From assembly GCA_016208205.1 (NCBI GenBank), contig JACQYP010000020.1:1-30284 (forward strand): DNA of 30,284 nt, in the 5' to 3' direction. Source of the stretch: Candidatus Desantisiibacteriota bacterium. Lineage in GTDB: Bacteria > UBA9089 > CG2-30-40-21. The position numbers and the translations under genes were made by a program. Shown in pieces: positions 8,153-18,886 of the stretch (its first letter is position 1; each line of letters begins with the position of its first letter). The notes under the pieces are model-generated. The model searched no databases. It was not told where the DNA came from and saw nothing but the letters and a program-made list of their open reading frames with translations.

Positions 8153-9493
8153 ATGCCGAGCATATCATCCAGGATATTAAAAAAAAGAAAACAGCATGTA
8201 TTTATTGTGCTTATCTCTATCTTATCCATTTTATTATTCTTTAATCTGTGGGGATGGAGATTTTATCTTGAAGCCAAAAATCTTTTGGATGAGGAGCTTG
8301 GTAAGCGGCTTGTATCCATTGCAGTGACTACATCTTTGCAGGTATCCCCTCAATTGATAACATCAATAAGGGGGAAAACCATAGATGAAGCTCAATCTTT
8401 CGACTTCAGGGAGCATTTAATCACAATCAATGAGAAAAATGATCTGGAGAGTATCTTTATTATTGACAAGGAGAATAACTTTATTTTTGATACCGGCTCC
8501 AAGCACTTAGAATGGGAAAAATATCAGTGTATGGATGATGATACTGCCAAAATCCTTGATGCTTCGCTGGGTAACCCTTCTTATTCTAGGCTATATCGTA
8601 AGGGAAGCCAGATGTTTAAGACAGGCTTTGCCCCTTTGAAAGATGCCTCTGGTGAGGTAATAGCCATACTCGGGGTTGATGCCAGCCCTAAGTTTTTGAA
8701 GGTTTTTTCCCGGATAAAGAATACCCTGATCCTTTTTGGGATAATCAGCCTTGTTTTTGGTATTATCTCTGTACTTATTCTGCTTGCAGTTATAAAGGGA
8801 TTTATCTCTGATCTACTTCATGCAGAAAAATTTGCCAGTCTTGGTCGTTTATCATCCGGGATAGCTCATGAAATCAGAAATCCATTACAAATAATCGGCA
8901 GCACAGCAGAGTCATTAAAAAGACGATACCTTCCTAAGGATAGCTATGACGAGTTGTTTGATTATATCCCGGATGAGATAAAAAAGATGAATCAGACGAT
9001 TTCTAATATCCTTTCACAAACCAAGGATATTCCTATTGAGCTTGAGTTAAACAATCTTGAGGCATTTTTTGATCAGATTATTGACAGGATGTCTTCTGAT
9101 ATGGAAGGTGCAAATGTCAGGGTAAATAAGGATATTGAACCAAAAATTGGAGAATTTTATTTTGACAGACAACAGATGGAAATGGTGTTACAAAATCTTA
9201 TCTGCAATGCCATTGAGGCTATGCCTGATGGTGGGGTGATTTCTGTTAAGGCATATCCTTATAAGAATGGCAATCAATTTGTAGCCATTGAGGTTGCAGA
9301 TACCGGACATGGAATACACAAAAGAGATCAAAAAAGATTGTTCGAACCATTTTTTACAACCAAAGAACATGGCTATGGATTGGGTATGCCTATTGTATTT
9401 GGGATAATCCAGAAGCATGGGGGGAAGATAATGGTAAAGAGCAAGCCAAAGAAAGGCACAACCTTTACAATACTTTTGCCATGGAAGAGGTAG
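8153..9493 (+). CDS. Membrane-bound sensor histidine kinase, NtrB/AtoS type
   Basis: A 446-residue kinase with a transmembrane helix at about 14-37, an extracytoplasmic sensor region (about 38-190) that looks like a Cache/PAS-like fold, and a second helix at about 192-218. The H-box is LSSGIAHEIRNPLQ with the phospho-accepting His at 239. The N-box is NLICNAIEAM (Asn 352), the G1 box DTGHGI, the F box LFEPFFTTK and the G2 box GYGLGMPI. HEIRNPL and the C-terminal layout are those of kinases that pair with sigma-54-dependent regulators. Its likely partner is the NtrC-type regulator at 10998, now separated from it by a restriction-modification pair. The signal sensed is unknown. Confidence 0.92.
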   Translation: MPSISSRILKKRKQHVFIVLISILSILLFFNLWGWRFYLEAKNLLDEELGKRLVSIAVTTSLQVSPQLITSIRGKTIDEAQSFDFREHLITINEKNDLESIFIIDKENNFIFDTGSKHLEWEKYQCMDDDTAKILDASLGNPSYSRLYRKGSQMFKTGFAPLKDASGEVIAILGVDASPKFLKVFSRIKNTLILFGIISLVFGIISVLILLAVIKGFISDLLHAEKFASLGRLSSGIAHEIRNPLQIIGSTAESLKRRYLPKDSYDELFDYIPDEIKKMNQTISNILSQTKDIPIELELNNLEAFFDQIIDRMSSDMEGANVRVNKDIEPKIGEFYFDRQQMEMVLQNLICNAIEAMPDGGVISVKAYPYKNGNQFVAIEVADTGHGIHKRDQKRLFEPFFTTKEHGYGLGMPIVFGIIQKHGGKIMVKSKPKKGTTFTILLPWKR

Positions 9494-9512
9494 ATGAGCC
9501 GTCTCGGCTTAT
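9494..9512 (+). repeat. Short hairpin with TCT loop directly after the kinase
   Basis: ATGAGCCG-TCT-CGGCTTAT forms an 8-bp stem (one G-T pair) immediately after the kinase stop codon. A similar 8-bp TCT-loop hairpin follows the regulator gene at 12369. No T-run follows here, so it is not a clear terminator. Confidence 0.6.
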
Positions 9513-9549
9513 TAAAAACTCAATACTTTTGTTATGAAAACAAGTGGGG

Positions 9550-9586
9550 GGGGTAAAATAATGAAGTTAGTTGATGACCCAAAAAG
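9550..9586 (+). repeat. Left copy of the duplicated response-regulator start
   Basis: GGGGTAAAATAATGAAG (9550-9566), GTTGATGACC (9570-9579) and a following A-run match 10987-11003, 11013-11022 and onward at the start of the response-regulator gene, with a 6-bp gap in this copy. In protein terms MKLVDDPKR here corresponds to MKILIVDDQKR there. Confidence 0.8.
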
Positions 9587-10595
9587 GGCACATAGAAATA
9601 AAACCATGACCTTATCTGATAAGGAAAGGTCTTTATATGCAAAAAAGCTTATTAAAATTTTTGAACCAACAACAATAGCACAGATAGAGAATAAAACTGT
9701 TAACCAAGATTTATTTGAGGTACTGGAATTTCTACCGAGAGGGTTTGTTGATTTATTGTTTGTCGACCCTCCATATAATTTAACAAAAAATTTTAATGGT
9801 AATACATTCAAGGAAATGTCTTCAAAAGCGTATGCTAACTGGATTGACGCATGGATTATAAAACTGATTCCTATTCTGAAGAAAACAGCCTCAATCTATA
9901 TTTGTGGCGATTGGCGATCCTCTGGAGCTATCCAACAAGTTGTAGAAAAATATTTTAAGGTAAGAAATAGAATTACCTGGGAGCGTGAGAAAGGAAGAGG
10001 AGCTAACTCTAACTGGAAAAACAATACTGAAGATATTTGGTTTTGCACACTTTCAGAAGATTTTGTTTTTAATGTTGATGCTGTGAAGCTAAAAAAGAAA
10101 ATTATTGCACCATATACAGACGAAAATGGAGAACCGAAAGATTGGGTTAAGGAAGAAGATGGTACAGGATTCAGATTGACTTTTCCGTCCAATATTTGGA
10201 CGGACATTTCGATTCCTTATTGGTCTATGCCGGAAAACACCGATCATCCAACGCAAAAACCAGAAAAACTTCTTGCAAAGATAATACTTGCTTCAAGCAA
10301 TGAAGGGGATTTTGTTTTTGATCCATTTTTGGGAGTCGGGACTACATCAGTGGTAGCAAAAAAACTAAATCGTAAGTATGCTGGGGTTGAGCTTGATGAA
10401 ACATATGCTTGTCTTATAGAAAAACGATTACATCTTGCAGATGACGATAAAACAATTCAAGGTTATCATGATGGGGTTTTTTGGGAAAGAAACTCATTAA
10501 AAGATCAGAAGAAAGTTTTTTATAAAAAAGAGAATAAAACAGAAGGACAGACTTTTCATTATGTATCATTATTTGATATGAAAAAGGTGGCATAG
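9561..10595 (+). CDS. DNA methyltransferase, beta-class (N4/N6)
   Basis: An AdoMet-dependent DNA methyltransferase of 344 residues from the ATG at 9561; ATGs at 9534 and 9606 are alternatives. The catalytic motif DPPYNL (69-74) comes before the AdoMet-binding DPFLGVGTT (from 254), with DHPTQKP (228-234) between them. This order is that of the beta class, which modifies exocyclic adenine or cytosine amino groups in type II systems. The first nine residues (MKLVDDPKR) look like a remnant of a response-regulator receiver domain, so the native protein may have started near AHRNKT. It sits between a kinase and its regulator and is followed one base later by a probable endonuclease gene. The coding sequence looks richer in A/T than its neighbours. 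Recognition sequence unknown. Confidence 0.88.
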   Translation: MKLVDDPKRAHRNKTMTLSDKERSLYAKKLIKIFEPTTIAQIENKTVNQDLFEVLEFLPRGFVDLLFVDPPYNLTKNFNGNTFKEMSSKAYANWIDAWIIKLIPILKKTASIYICGDWRSSGAIQQVVEKYFKVRNRITWEREKGRGANSNWKNNTEDIWFCTLSEDFVFNVDAVKLKKKIIAPYTDENGEPKDWVKEEDGTGFRLTFPSNIWTDISIPYWSMPENTDHPTQKPEKLLAKIILASSNEGDFVFDPFLGVGTTSVVAKKLNRKYAGVELDETYACLIEKRLHLADDDKTIQGYHDGVFWERNSLKDQKKVFYKKENKTEGQTFHYVSLFDMKKVA

Positions 10596-10596
10596 C

Positions 10597-10997
10597 ATGA
10601 CCAAAAGCAAATTATTTTATTCGGAAGCGTATAAAGAGATTGAGAAAAAGATAACAAACTTCATAAATACCCATCAAGAATTTATGAGTGAGACGACCGC
10701 AACAAGTCCAAGGGCTGTGGGAGATGCGATACAATCTGTCCTTGAAGAGAATTTTCAGAAAATACTTGGCGAATACTGTGGTGAGTATAGTGCCTCATTT
10801 GCCAGAAGAGCAATGGCGGATATGGCTTTCAACGATAAAGAGGGCAACTATAATGTTGTTGATGTTAAAACTCACAGAATAGACACAAAATTCAATATGC
10901 CGAATCTAACCTCTGTAGAAAGATTAGCCAGATTTTATGAAGACGATGCAAATTATTTTATTATGCTAAATGCCAACCGCAAGGAAGGGGTAAAATA

Positions 10998-10998
<1 letters not shown>
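10597..10998 (+). CDS. Probable type II restriction endonuclease, likely C-terminally truncated
   Basis: A 133-residue protein that starts one base after the methyltransferase stop. Asp75, Asp89 and Lys91 (the last two in VVDVKTHR) are in the arrangement of a PD-(D/E)XK nuclease core, followed by NMPNLTSVERLARFYEDD. Its place next to a methyltransferase supports a restriction enzyme. It is shorter than most type II enzymes and ends in NANRKEGVK, encoded by bases that belong to the leader of the response-regulator gene. That suggests the C-terminal part was lost at the cassette edge. The TAA stop overlaps the regulator ATG by one base (TAATG). The nuclease call is by inference from context and motif; activity is doubtful. 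Confidence 0.6.
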
Positions 10999-13746
<2,748 letters not shown>

Positions 13747-13787
13747 ATAGAGTGAATAATGAATAGTGAATGCGGTGAACAGATACT

Positions 13788-13989
13788 AAATTTGGTAACC
13801 GTTCACGGTTGTCGGTTCTGAACTGACACCGTATATTGCTGTCATTCCTGCGTATGCAGGAATCTCCCCATCAGGTGTCCTAACCCTTCCTTTTGGTCTC
13901 CACGGGCATAAGAGAGATTCCTGCATACGCAGGAATGACAATGTGTTCTGTTCTTTTGTATCTATCCACTGTGAACGGTTACTAAATTT
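13788..13989. repeat. Nested palindromic element, one inverted repeat inside another
   Basis: The outer arms AAATTTGGTAACCGTTCAC (13788-13806) and its reverse complement (13971-13989) differ at one base. Within them, 13840-13866 and 13914-13940 are a perfect 27-bp inverted repeat; each holds ATTCCTGCGTATGCAGGAAT or its complement, a form like the neisserial dRS3 repeat (ATTCC-N-GGAAT). The layout suggests a smaller element inserted in a larger one. Just upstream (13728-13770) is a GAATAGAGT-type tandem array overlapping the end of gltX. Confidence 0.8.
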
Positions 13990-14039
13990 GTTTCGTGTTT
14001 TCGTGATAAATATTTCATGTTTTTGTTGAGGTTTAATAG

Positions 14040-14747
14040 ATGATGACAGAAAAAGTTATGATTATGATCCCTACATATAATGAAAGGGAGAATATTGTTT
14101 GTTTAATAGATGAGATACTACGGATAGTTTCCGGTGTAGAGATAGTGGTAGTGGATGATAACTCGCCGGATGGGACAGCGGATCTGGTGCGAGGAATGGA
14201 AGCTGTTCATCCAGGGGTACATCTCTTGCTTCGTCAGGGCAGGCGGGGTAGGGGACTGGCAGGGATTGACGGGTTCAGGTATGCCCTTAAAGATGGGGCA
14301 GACTATATTATTGAAATGGATGCAGATTTTTCACATCATCCACGGTATTTGCCGATATTCTTAGAGGCAATAAAGGAATGTGATGTGGTTTTAGGCTCAA
14401 GATTTGTTGATGGAGGAGAAAGCATTGATCGTGGGCTGATTAGAGAGGCAATTACCAGATTTGCGGTTTCGTATATTAAGTGGATACTTAAGATTAATAT
14501 TGCTGACGGCACATCCGGGTATAGGTGCTTTAGACGCAATGTGTTAGAAGCGATAAACTTAGATGGATTGGTCTCTCATGGACCACCCATTGTTCAAGAA
14601 ATACTTTATAAGTGCTGTTTGCAAGGCTTCAAGATTAAGGAAATACCTATTGTCTTCAAGGATAGACATCGAGGAAAATCAAGTCTTCATCCATTGATAC
14701 TGTTAGATGCCTTTTGGATGATCTTGAGGCTGAAGTGGGGTAGATGA
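14040..14747 (+). CDS. Polyprenol/dolichyl-phosphate mannosyltransferase-like glycosyltransferase (GT2)
   Basis: A 235-residue GT-A glycosyltransferase close to DPM1-like enzymes, which move a sugar from a nucleotide donor to a polyprenyl phosphate at the membrane. The N-terminus is MIPTYNERENI; VVVDDNSPDGTADL and EMDADFSHHP carry the nucleotide and metal-binding aspartates. VLGSRFVDGG and DGTSGYRCFRR are further family signatures. There is no C-terminal membrane domain, so it is the short, soluble or peripheral form. GAGG lies upstream of the start. The donor and acceptor cannot be told from sequence. Confidence 0.88.
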   Translation: MMTEKVMIMIPTYNERENIVCLIDEILRIVSGVEIVVVDDNSPDGTADLVRGMEAVHPGVHLLLRQGRRGRGLAGIDGFRYALKDGADYIIEMDADFSHHPRYLPIFLEAIKECDVVLGSRFVDGGESIDRGLIREAITRFAVSYIKWILKINIADGTSGYRCFRRNVLEAINLDGLVSHGPPIVQEILYKCCLQGFKIKEIPIVFKDRHRGKSSLHPLILLDAFWMILRLKWGR

Positions 14748-14754
14748 GGTTGTC

Positions 14755-14800
14755 TATGCTGAAGGCTATTAGTCTCTCCTACAGCCTAACAGCCTAAAAA
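14755..14800. repeat. TACAGCC/TAACAGC-type heptad repeat
   Basis: CTACAGCCTAACAGCCTA (14780-14797) is the reverse complement of the TAGGCTGTTAGGCTG-type words at 2465 and 15859. It lies between the glycosyltransferase and the HD-GYP-like gene. Confidence 0.6.
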
Positions 14801-14819
14801 GAGGAGGTAATTAAAAATT

Positions 14820-15851
14820 ATGGGTAAAAAAGGTGTATTTTTTAAGGGGATGTCAGATGTAGAAGGTGAGACTTCTGCTGATAGAGGTGTGACTCCAAGG
14901 GGGATTATTGATGATGCATTAGCAAATGTTCCACCTATGCTTTCAGATGAAACCCAAAAAGAGGCGATGAAAATAATTCATTATACCATTAATAATATTA
15001 AAATGGGCAAGGTGGTTGATGATAAAGAGGTAAAAAGGCTTATCAAGAATATGGTGGAAGAAATTATTGCCAATCAGGATGCCATGCTGAACCTGATCAA
15101 GATTAAGAGCCACGATGAATATACCTTTTCTCATTCTGTAAATGTGTGTATGATTGCTACATTAATTGGGGTCAGGCAGCAACTTCCGATTAATACCATC
15201 GAAGAGCTTGCCTTTGGGGCAATGCTGCAGGATTTAGGTAAGATTAGGGTATCGGATGAGATATTGTTTAAGCTGGGTAGATTAAATGAAAAAGAGATGG
15301 AGGAGATAAAGAAGCATCCATTGTACAGTCAGCAGATTTTAAGTGAAAATACTCGAATTGGAGAATTACCGAAAAAGATTGCTTATCAGCATCACGAACG
15401 ATGGCATGGACAGGGGTATCCCATGAGAATATCTGAAGAAGATATTGAGTTATTAGCCAGAATAACAGCCATAGCCGATGTTTATGATGCATTGACTACA
15501 GACAGACCCTATCGGAAAAAATTTCTTCCATATGATGCGGTAAGATTGATTGTTTCCCGGGCAGATGATGAATTTTGTGCCAATTCAGTAAGATCTTTTG
15601 TGGAAAGTGTTTCTATATATCCACTTGGAAGTCTGATAAAGCTTAATACAGAAGAGATCGGGATGGTAATCAAGATAAATAGAAAAGCAATTGTTAGACC
15701 AACTATTAGAATATTGTTTAACTCATCAGGTAATATCACAGAAGAACCAATAAATATAGACCTGATAAAGGATCGAGAAAGGTATATTGTCTGTGCTGTA
15801 GATGAGGAAGAGGTTTATCAGAGGCATACTGAGCAGACAAATGTAGACTGA
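14820..15851 (+). CDS. HD-GYP-like domain protein with altered HD motif
   Basis: HD-GYP proteins hydrolyse cyclic di-GMP or related dinucleotides and act in the cytosol. This 343-residue protein has a helical N-terminal part (1-100), then the HD-GYP domain (about 100-270) and a C-terminal beta-rich tail (about 275-335) with VIKINRKAIVRPTIRI, seen in some HD-GYP proteins. The GYP signature HHERWHGQGYP (191-201) is intact and SHSVNV is present. In place of the metal-binding His-Asp pair it has Gln137-Asp138 (MLQDLGKI), so catalytic ability is in doubt. GAGGAGGT lies 11 nt before the start. No GGDEF or sensor domain is attached. Confidence 0.87.
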   Translation: MGKKGVFFKGMSDVEGETSADRGVTPRGIIDDALANVPPMLSDETQKEAMKIIHYTINNIKMGKVVDDKEVKRLIKNMVEEIIANQDAMLNLIKIKSHDEYTFSHSVNVCMIATLIGVRQQLPINTIEELAFGAMLQDLGKIRVSDEILFKLGRLNEKEMEEIKKHPLYSQQILSENTRIGELPKKIAYQHHERWHGQGYPMRISEEDIELLARITAIADVYDALTTDRPYRKKFLPYDAVRLIVSRADDEFCANSVRSFVESVSIYPLGSLIKLNTEEIGMVIKINRKAIVRPTIRILFNSSGNITEEPINIDLIKDRERYIVCAVDEEEVYQRHTEQTNVD

Positions 15852-15858
15852 AGGTGAA

Positions 15859-15975
15859 TAGGCTGTAGGCTGTTAGGAGGAATGCTATTAGACTATTAGG
15901 CTTGAAGAACTAAACTTCTGTTGCCTTTTTCCTTAACGGACTAATAGTCTAACAGTCTTCTCTCCTAACAGCCTA
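15859..15975. repeat. Double inverted repeat between HD-GYP gene and secD
   Basis: TAGGCTGTTAGGAG (15866-15879) pairs perfectly with 15962-15975, and AGACTATTAG (15890-15899) pairs perfectly with 15941-15950. The left side holds AGGCTGT twice in tandem. It is a larger relative of the repeats at 2466 and 14755. The rest of the gap to secD (15976-16152) holds another heptad array (GGTCAGCCATCAGC at 16085) and the secD promoter. Confidence 0.85.
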
Positions 15976-16042
15976 AATAAACAACCTGAGCAGTTGCAAT
16001 TCAAGAACTTAGGGAAATTATTTGTCAGGAGTGATTTTTTAT

Positions 16043-16071
16043 TTGACATATGCCCTGATAGCTGGTATAAT
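16043..16071 (+). promoter_or_regulatory. Consensus promoter for secD-secF
   Basis: TTGACA (16043-16048) and TATAAT (16066-16071) are 17 bp apart, a full-consensus sigma-70 site. Confidence 0.85.
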
Positions 16072-16152
16072 TAATAGAAAAAGTGGTCAGCCATCAGCGG
16101 TTAGAGGAAGGATAGGATGCTGATAGCTGAAAAATTCAAGGGGGTTTTAGTA

Positions 16153-17784
16153 ATGCGAAGAAATATGCAGTGGAATATATTTTTAATCTTGATTGCATCC
16201 GGGTTATCTATTTTTTATCTCTTGCCGACGGTTCAATGGTGTAGTATGTCTCAATCGGAAAGGGATATATCCTCTGAGTGGAATACCCTGTCAAAATCTG
16301 CAAAGGACAGGCTGTCCGAGCTTGATGTCCTCTCAAAGGAAAAAAAGAAAAAGATGTTAGCCTTGAGCCAGTTTACCGATGAGGCAAGAAAGACATCTCC
16401 CCTGTGGTTGTCTATGTCTAAGGCAGAGCAAAAGAGTATTGAGCCATGGTGTAAACTGCCAATAGAGGATAGGGATGTATTGGAAAAATGGTCGACAGTT
16501 TTTACAGAAGAAAGGGATAAATTAACGAAAAAGGTAAAGATTTTGAATAAGGTCATAAAGCTTGGATTGGATTTAAGGGGCGGTATGCATCTTGTTCTGG
16601 AGGTTGAAGCACCAAAGCTGACTGAAAAAGATACAGAAGATCAGGGGAAAGAGAAGAAAAAAAATGTTGTTGATCAGGCACTTGAGATTATTCGTAACCG
16701 GGTTGATAAGTTTGGTGTTTCTGAGCCGGTGATTCAACGACAGGGTGAAAACAGGATTGTGGTTCAGTTGCCGGGATTGAAAGATCCGCAAAGAGCCTTT
16801 GAGCTTATTGGCAAGACAGCTCTGCTTGAATTCAGGTTAGTAAATGATGCCCGGTTAGAAGCAGCAAAGGATGGGGATATCCCGGATGGATATGAAATAC
16901 TCTATGACGATGAAAACAATCAGTTCTTAGTAAAAAAAGAGCCTGAGGTAACCGGAGAGTATCTGACAAATGCCTATGTTGACAGCAGTCAAAGTAGTAG
17001 TGGTATGACTCGTCGAATGGTTGTAGCCTTACAGTTTAATAAGATTGGTGCCAGAAAATTTGCCCGGGCAACCGGCGGACATGTTGGCGAGAAGCTGGCT
17101 ATTGTGCTGGATGGAAGGGTAAGGTCGGCTCCGGTGATAAGAACAAAGATAGATGGTGGAAATGCTATTGTTGAAGGCAATTTCAGCCTTCAGGAGGCAA
17201 AGGATCTGGCAATTGTCTTGCGAGCAGGTGCACTTCCTGCCCCAATTAAGATAATTGAGAATAGAATGGTTGGACCATCGCTTGGAAGGGATTCTATTCA
17301 TAAGGGTGTGATTGCCTCTATCCTGGGGGTTATTCTGGTTATCCTCTTTATGGCTGTTTACTATAAGCTTTCAGGGGTCATAGCTGATGTTGGTTTGATA
17401 GGTAATATCCTGATGATGATGGGTGCTCTGGTAGCTGTTTCAGGAACACTCACCATTCCCGGTATTGCCGGTATCATCCTGACCATTGGTATGTCGGTTG
17501 ATTCAAATGTGCTTATCTTTGAACGAATAAGAGAGGAATTGCGAACAGGAAAAACTATTAAGGCAGCAATTGATGCCGGGTACAAAAAGGCATTCTGGAC
17601 AGTAGTTGACTCACATGTTACTACGCTGATTACTGCATGGATATTGTTTGTCTTTGGTACAGGCCCGATTAAAGGATTTGCAGTAACACTTTCTATTGGT
17701 ATTATTATCAGTCTGTTTACAGCTCTGGTTATTACTAAGGTGATTTTTGATTTGCGGAAGGAATATACGACGCTGAGTATTTAA
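16153..17784 (+). CDS. secD: Protein translocase subunit SecD with enlarged first periplasmic segment
   Basis: SecD works with SecF and SecYEG to pull proteins across the inner membrane using the proton gradient. From the ATG at 16153 (GGGGG upstream) it has 543 residues; an in-frame ATG at 16117 lies within the intergenic repeat words. A first helix (about 6-26) is followed by an unusual stretch of about 105 Ser/Lys/Glu-rich residues before the D1 motif KLGLDLRGGMHLVLEVE (from 135). The P1 domain includes VVDQALEIIRNRVDKFGV, and the D4-D5 region GPSLGRDSIHKG, GIAGIILTIGMSVDSNVLIFERIREEL and five further helices are all present. It ends 55 bases before secF, in the usual order. Confidence 0.95.
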   Translation: MRRNMQWNIFLILIASGLSIFYLLPTVQWCSMSQSERDISSEWNTLSKSAKDRLSELDVLSKEKKKKMLALSQFTDEARKTSPLWLSMSKAEQKSIEPWCKLPIEDRDVLEKWSTVFTEERDKLTKKVKILNKVIKLGLDLRGGMHLVLEVEAPKLTEKDTEDQGKEKKKNVVDQALEIIRNRVDKFGVSEPVIQRQGENRIVVQLPGLKDPQRAFELIGKTALLEFRLVNDARLEAAKDGDIPDGYEILYDDENNQFLVKKEPEVTGEYLTNAYVDSSQSSSGMTRRMVVALQFNKIGARKFARATGGHVGEKLAIVLDGRVRSAPVIRTKIDGGNAIVEGNFSLQEAKDLAIVLRAGALPAPIKIIENRMVGPSLGRDSIHKGVIASILGVILVILFMAVYYKLSGVIADVGLIGNILMMMGALVAVSGTLTIPGIAGIILTIGMSVDSNVLIFERIREELRTGKTIKAAIDAGYKKAFWTVVDSHVTTLITAWILFVFGTGPIKGFAVTLSIGIIISLFTALVITKVIFDLRKEYTTLSI

Positions 17785-17839
17785 GGAATAGGTCGAATAG
17801 GTCTTATATGACCTATTGCAAACAAGGAGATATAAAAAA

Positions 17840-18769
17840 ATGATGGAATTAATCAAAAATTCAAAGATTGACTTTGTGGGTCAGAGGTATATAGCGTTTA
17901 TCATTTCAGGTATTTTAAGCCTGCTGGGGATAATTGCCATTATCCAGATAGGGCTTGGTAATGCTAATCTTGGGGTTGATTTTGCCGGGGGGACACTGGT
18001 AGAAATAAAGTTTGACAAACCTGTCGACCTGTCTGAGATTCGGGGAATTCTGGCTGCTAAGGATATGCATGATGTTGAACTTCAGGAGATTGGAGATTCA
18101 AGACGCATCCTTATCCGAACAAGAAAGTCAGACATAGGAAATCTAACCACAAAGATAAGTGATATATTTAAGGAAAGCTTTACTACGAAAAATCCCTTCA
18201 AGATAGAACGCACTGAAGAGGTAGGTCCAAAGATTGGAGCAGAGTTAAAGGGCAAGGCATTAGGGGCAGTTTTCTGGGCAATTATTGCTCTCATGCTTTA
18301 TATTACTGTTCGTTTCAAACAACCCAGGTTTGGGGTAGGTGCTGCTGTGGCTACAGCTCATGATGTTCTGGCTGTAACTGGTATATTCTGGGTATGCAAT
18401 CGAGAGGTTAATTTGTTGTTTATTACCGCTCTGTTAACCCTTGCCGGTTATTCTTTAACAGATACTGTGGTTATTTTTGACCGTATCAGGGAAAACTTAA
18501 GACTCCGTCGCAAGGAAGCCTACGATAAAATTATTAACTCAAGCATAAATGAGGTCTTAAGCAGAACTATTGTTACATCCTTAACCGTTCTTATTGTTTT
18601 GGTTGCCCTCCTTATTAAGGGTTCACAGGTTACCTTTGATTTTTGCTGGATACTGGTCATTGGGGTGGCTATCGGCACATATTCCTCTATATTTGTTGCC
18701 AGCCCTATCTTGATTGAATGGGAAAGGTTGATGGCAAAAAAAGTGGTAAAGGCTTTGACTCAAAAATAA
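17840..18769 (+). CDS. secF: Protein translocase subunit SecF
   Basis: SecF is the partner of SecD in the inner membrane. The ATG at 17840 is chosen because AAGGAGA (17824-17830) lies 9 nt upstream; the protein then has 309 residues, a normal length. TM1 is at about 18-38; LGVDFAGGTLVEIKF is the SecF D1 motif. The C-terminal five-helix block has TLAGYSLTDTVVIFDRIREN, TSLTVLIVLVALL and SSIFVASPILIEWE. The stop codon is immediately followed by the left arm of an inverted repeat that may end the transcript. Confidence 0.95.
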   Translation: MMELIKNSKIDFVGQRYIAFIISGILSLLGIIAIIQIGLGNANLGVDFAGGTLVEIKFDKPVDLSEIRGILAAKDMHDVELQEIGDSRRILIRTRKSDIGNLTTKISDIFKESFTTKNPFKIERTEEVGPKIGAELKGKALGAVFWAIIALMLYITVRFKQPRFGVGAAVATAHDVLAVTGIFWVCNREVNLLFITALLTLAGYSLTDTVVIFDRIRENLRLRRKEAYDKIINSSINEVLSRTIVTSLTVLIVLVALLIKGSQVTFDFCWILVIGVAIGTYSSIFVASPILIEWERLMAKKVVKALTQK

Positions 18770-18865
18770 AAAAGGGTTCAAGGATTCAAGGGGGCCAGGG
18801 TTCAAGGGTTTAATAATCTTACCTTCACTTGACCTCTTGACCCCTTGAACCCTTGAACCCTTTTT
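18769..18865. repeat. 25-bp inverted repeat of GGGTTCA words after secF
   Basis: 18769-18793 and 18841-18865 are reverse complements with one mismatch, built of GGGTTCAAGG and CCTTGAACCC words. The right arm ends in TTTTT, so it may act as a terminator for secDF. Similar CCTTGAA words occur at 4880-4905. Confidence 0.85.
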
Positions 18866-18886
18866 GAAAAGGGTGTGATAATAAGT

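Noticed and set aside
16117..16152. Upstream ATG at 16117 as the start of secD
   Set aside because: The first 12 codons lie within GGTCAGC/GATAGCTG intergenic repeat words, and the ATG at 16153 gives the usual N-terminus with a better-placed GGGGG site.
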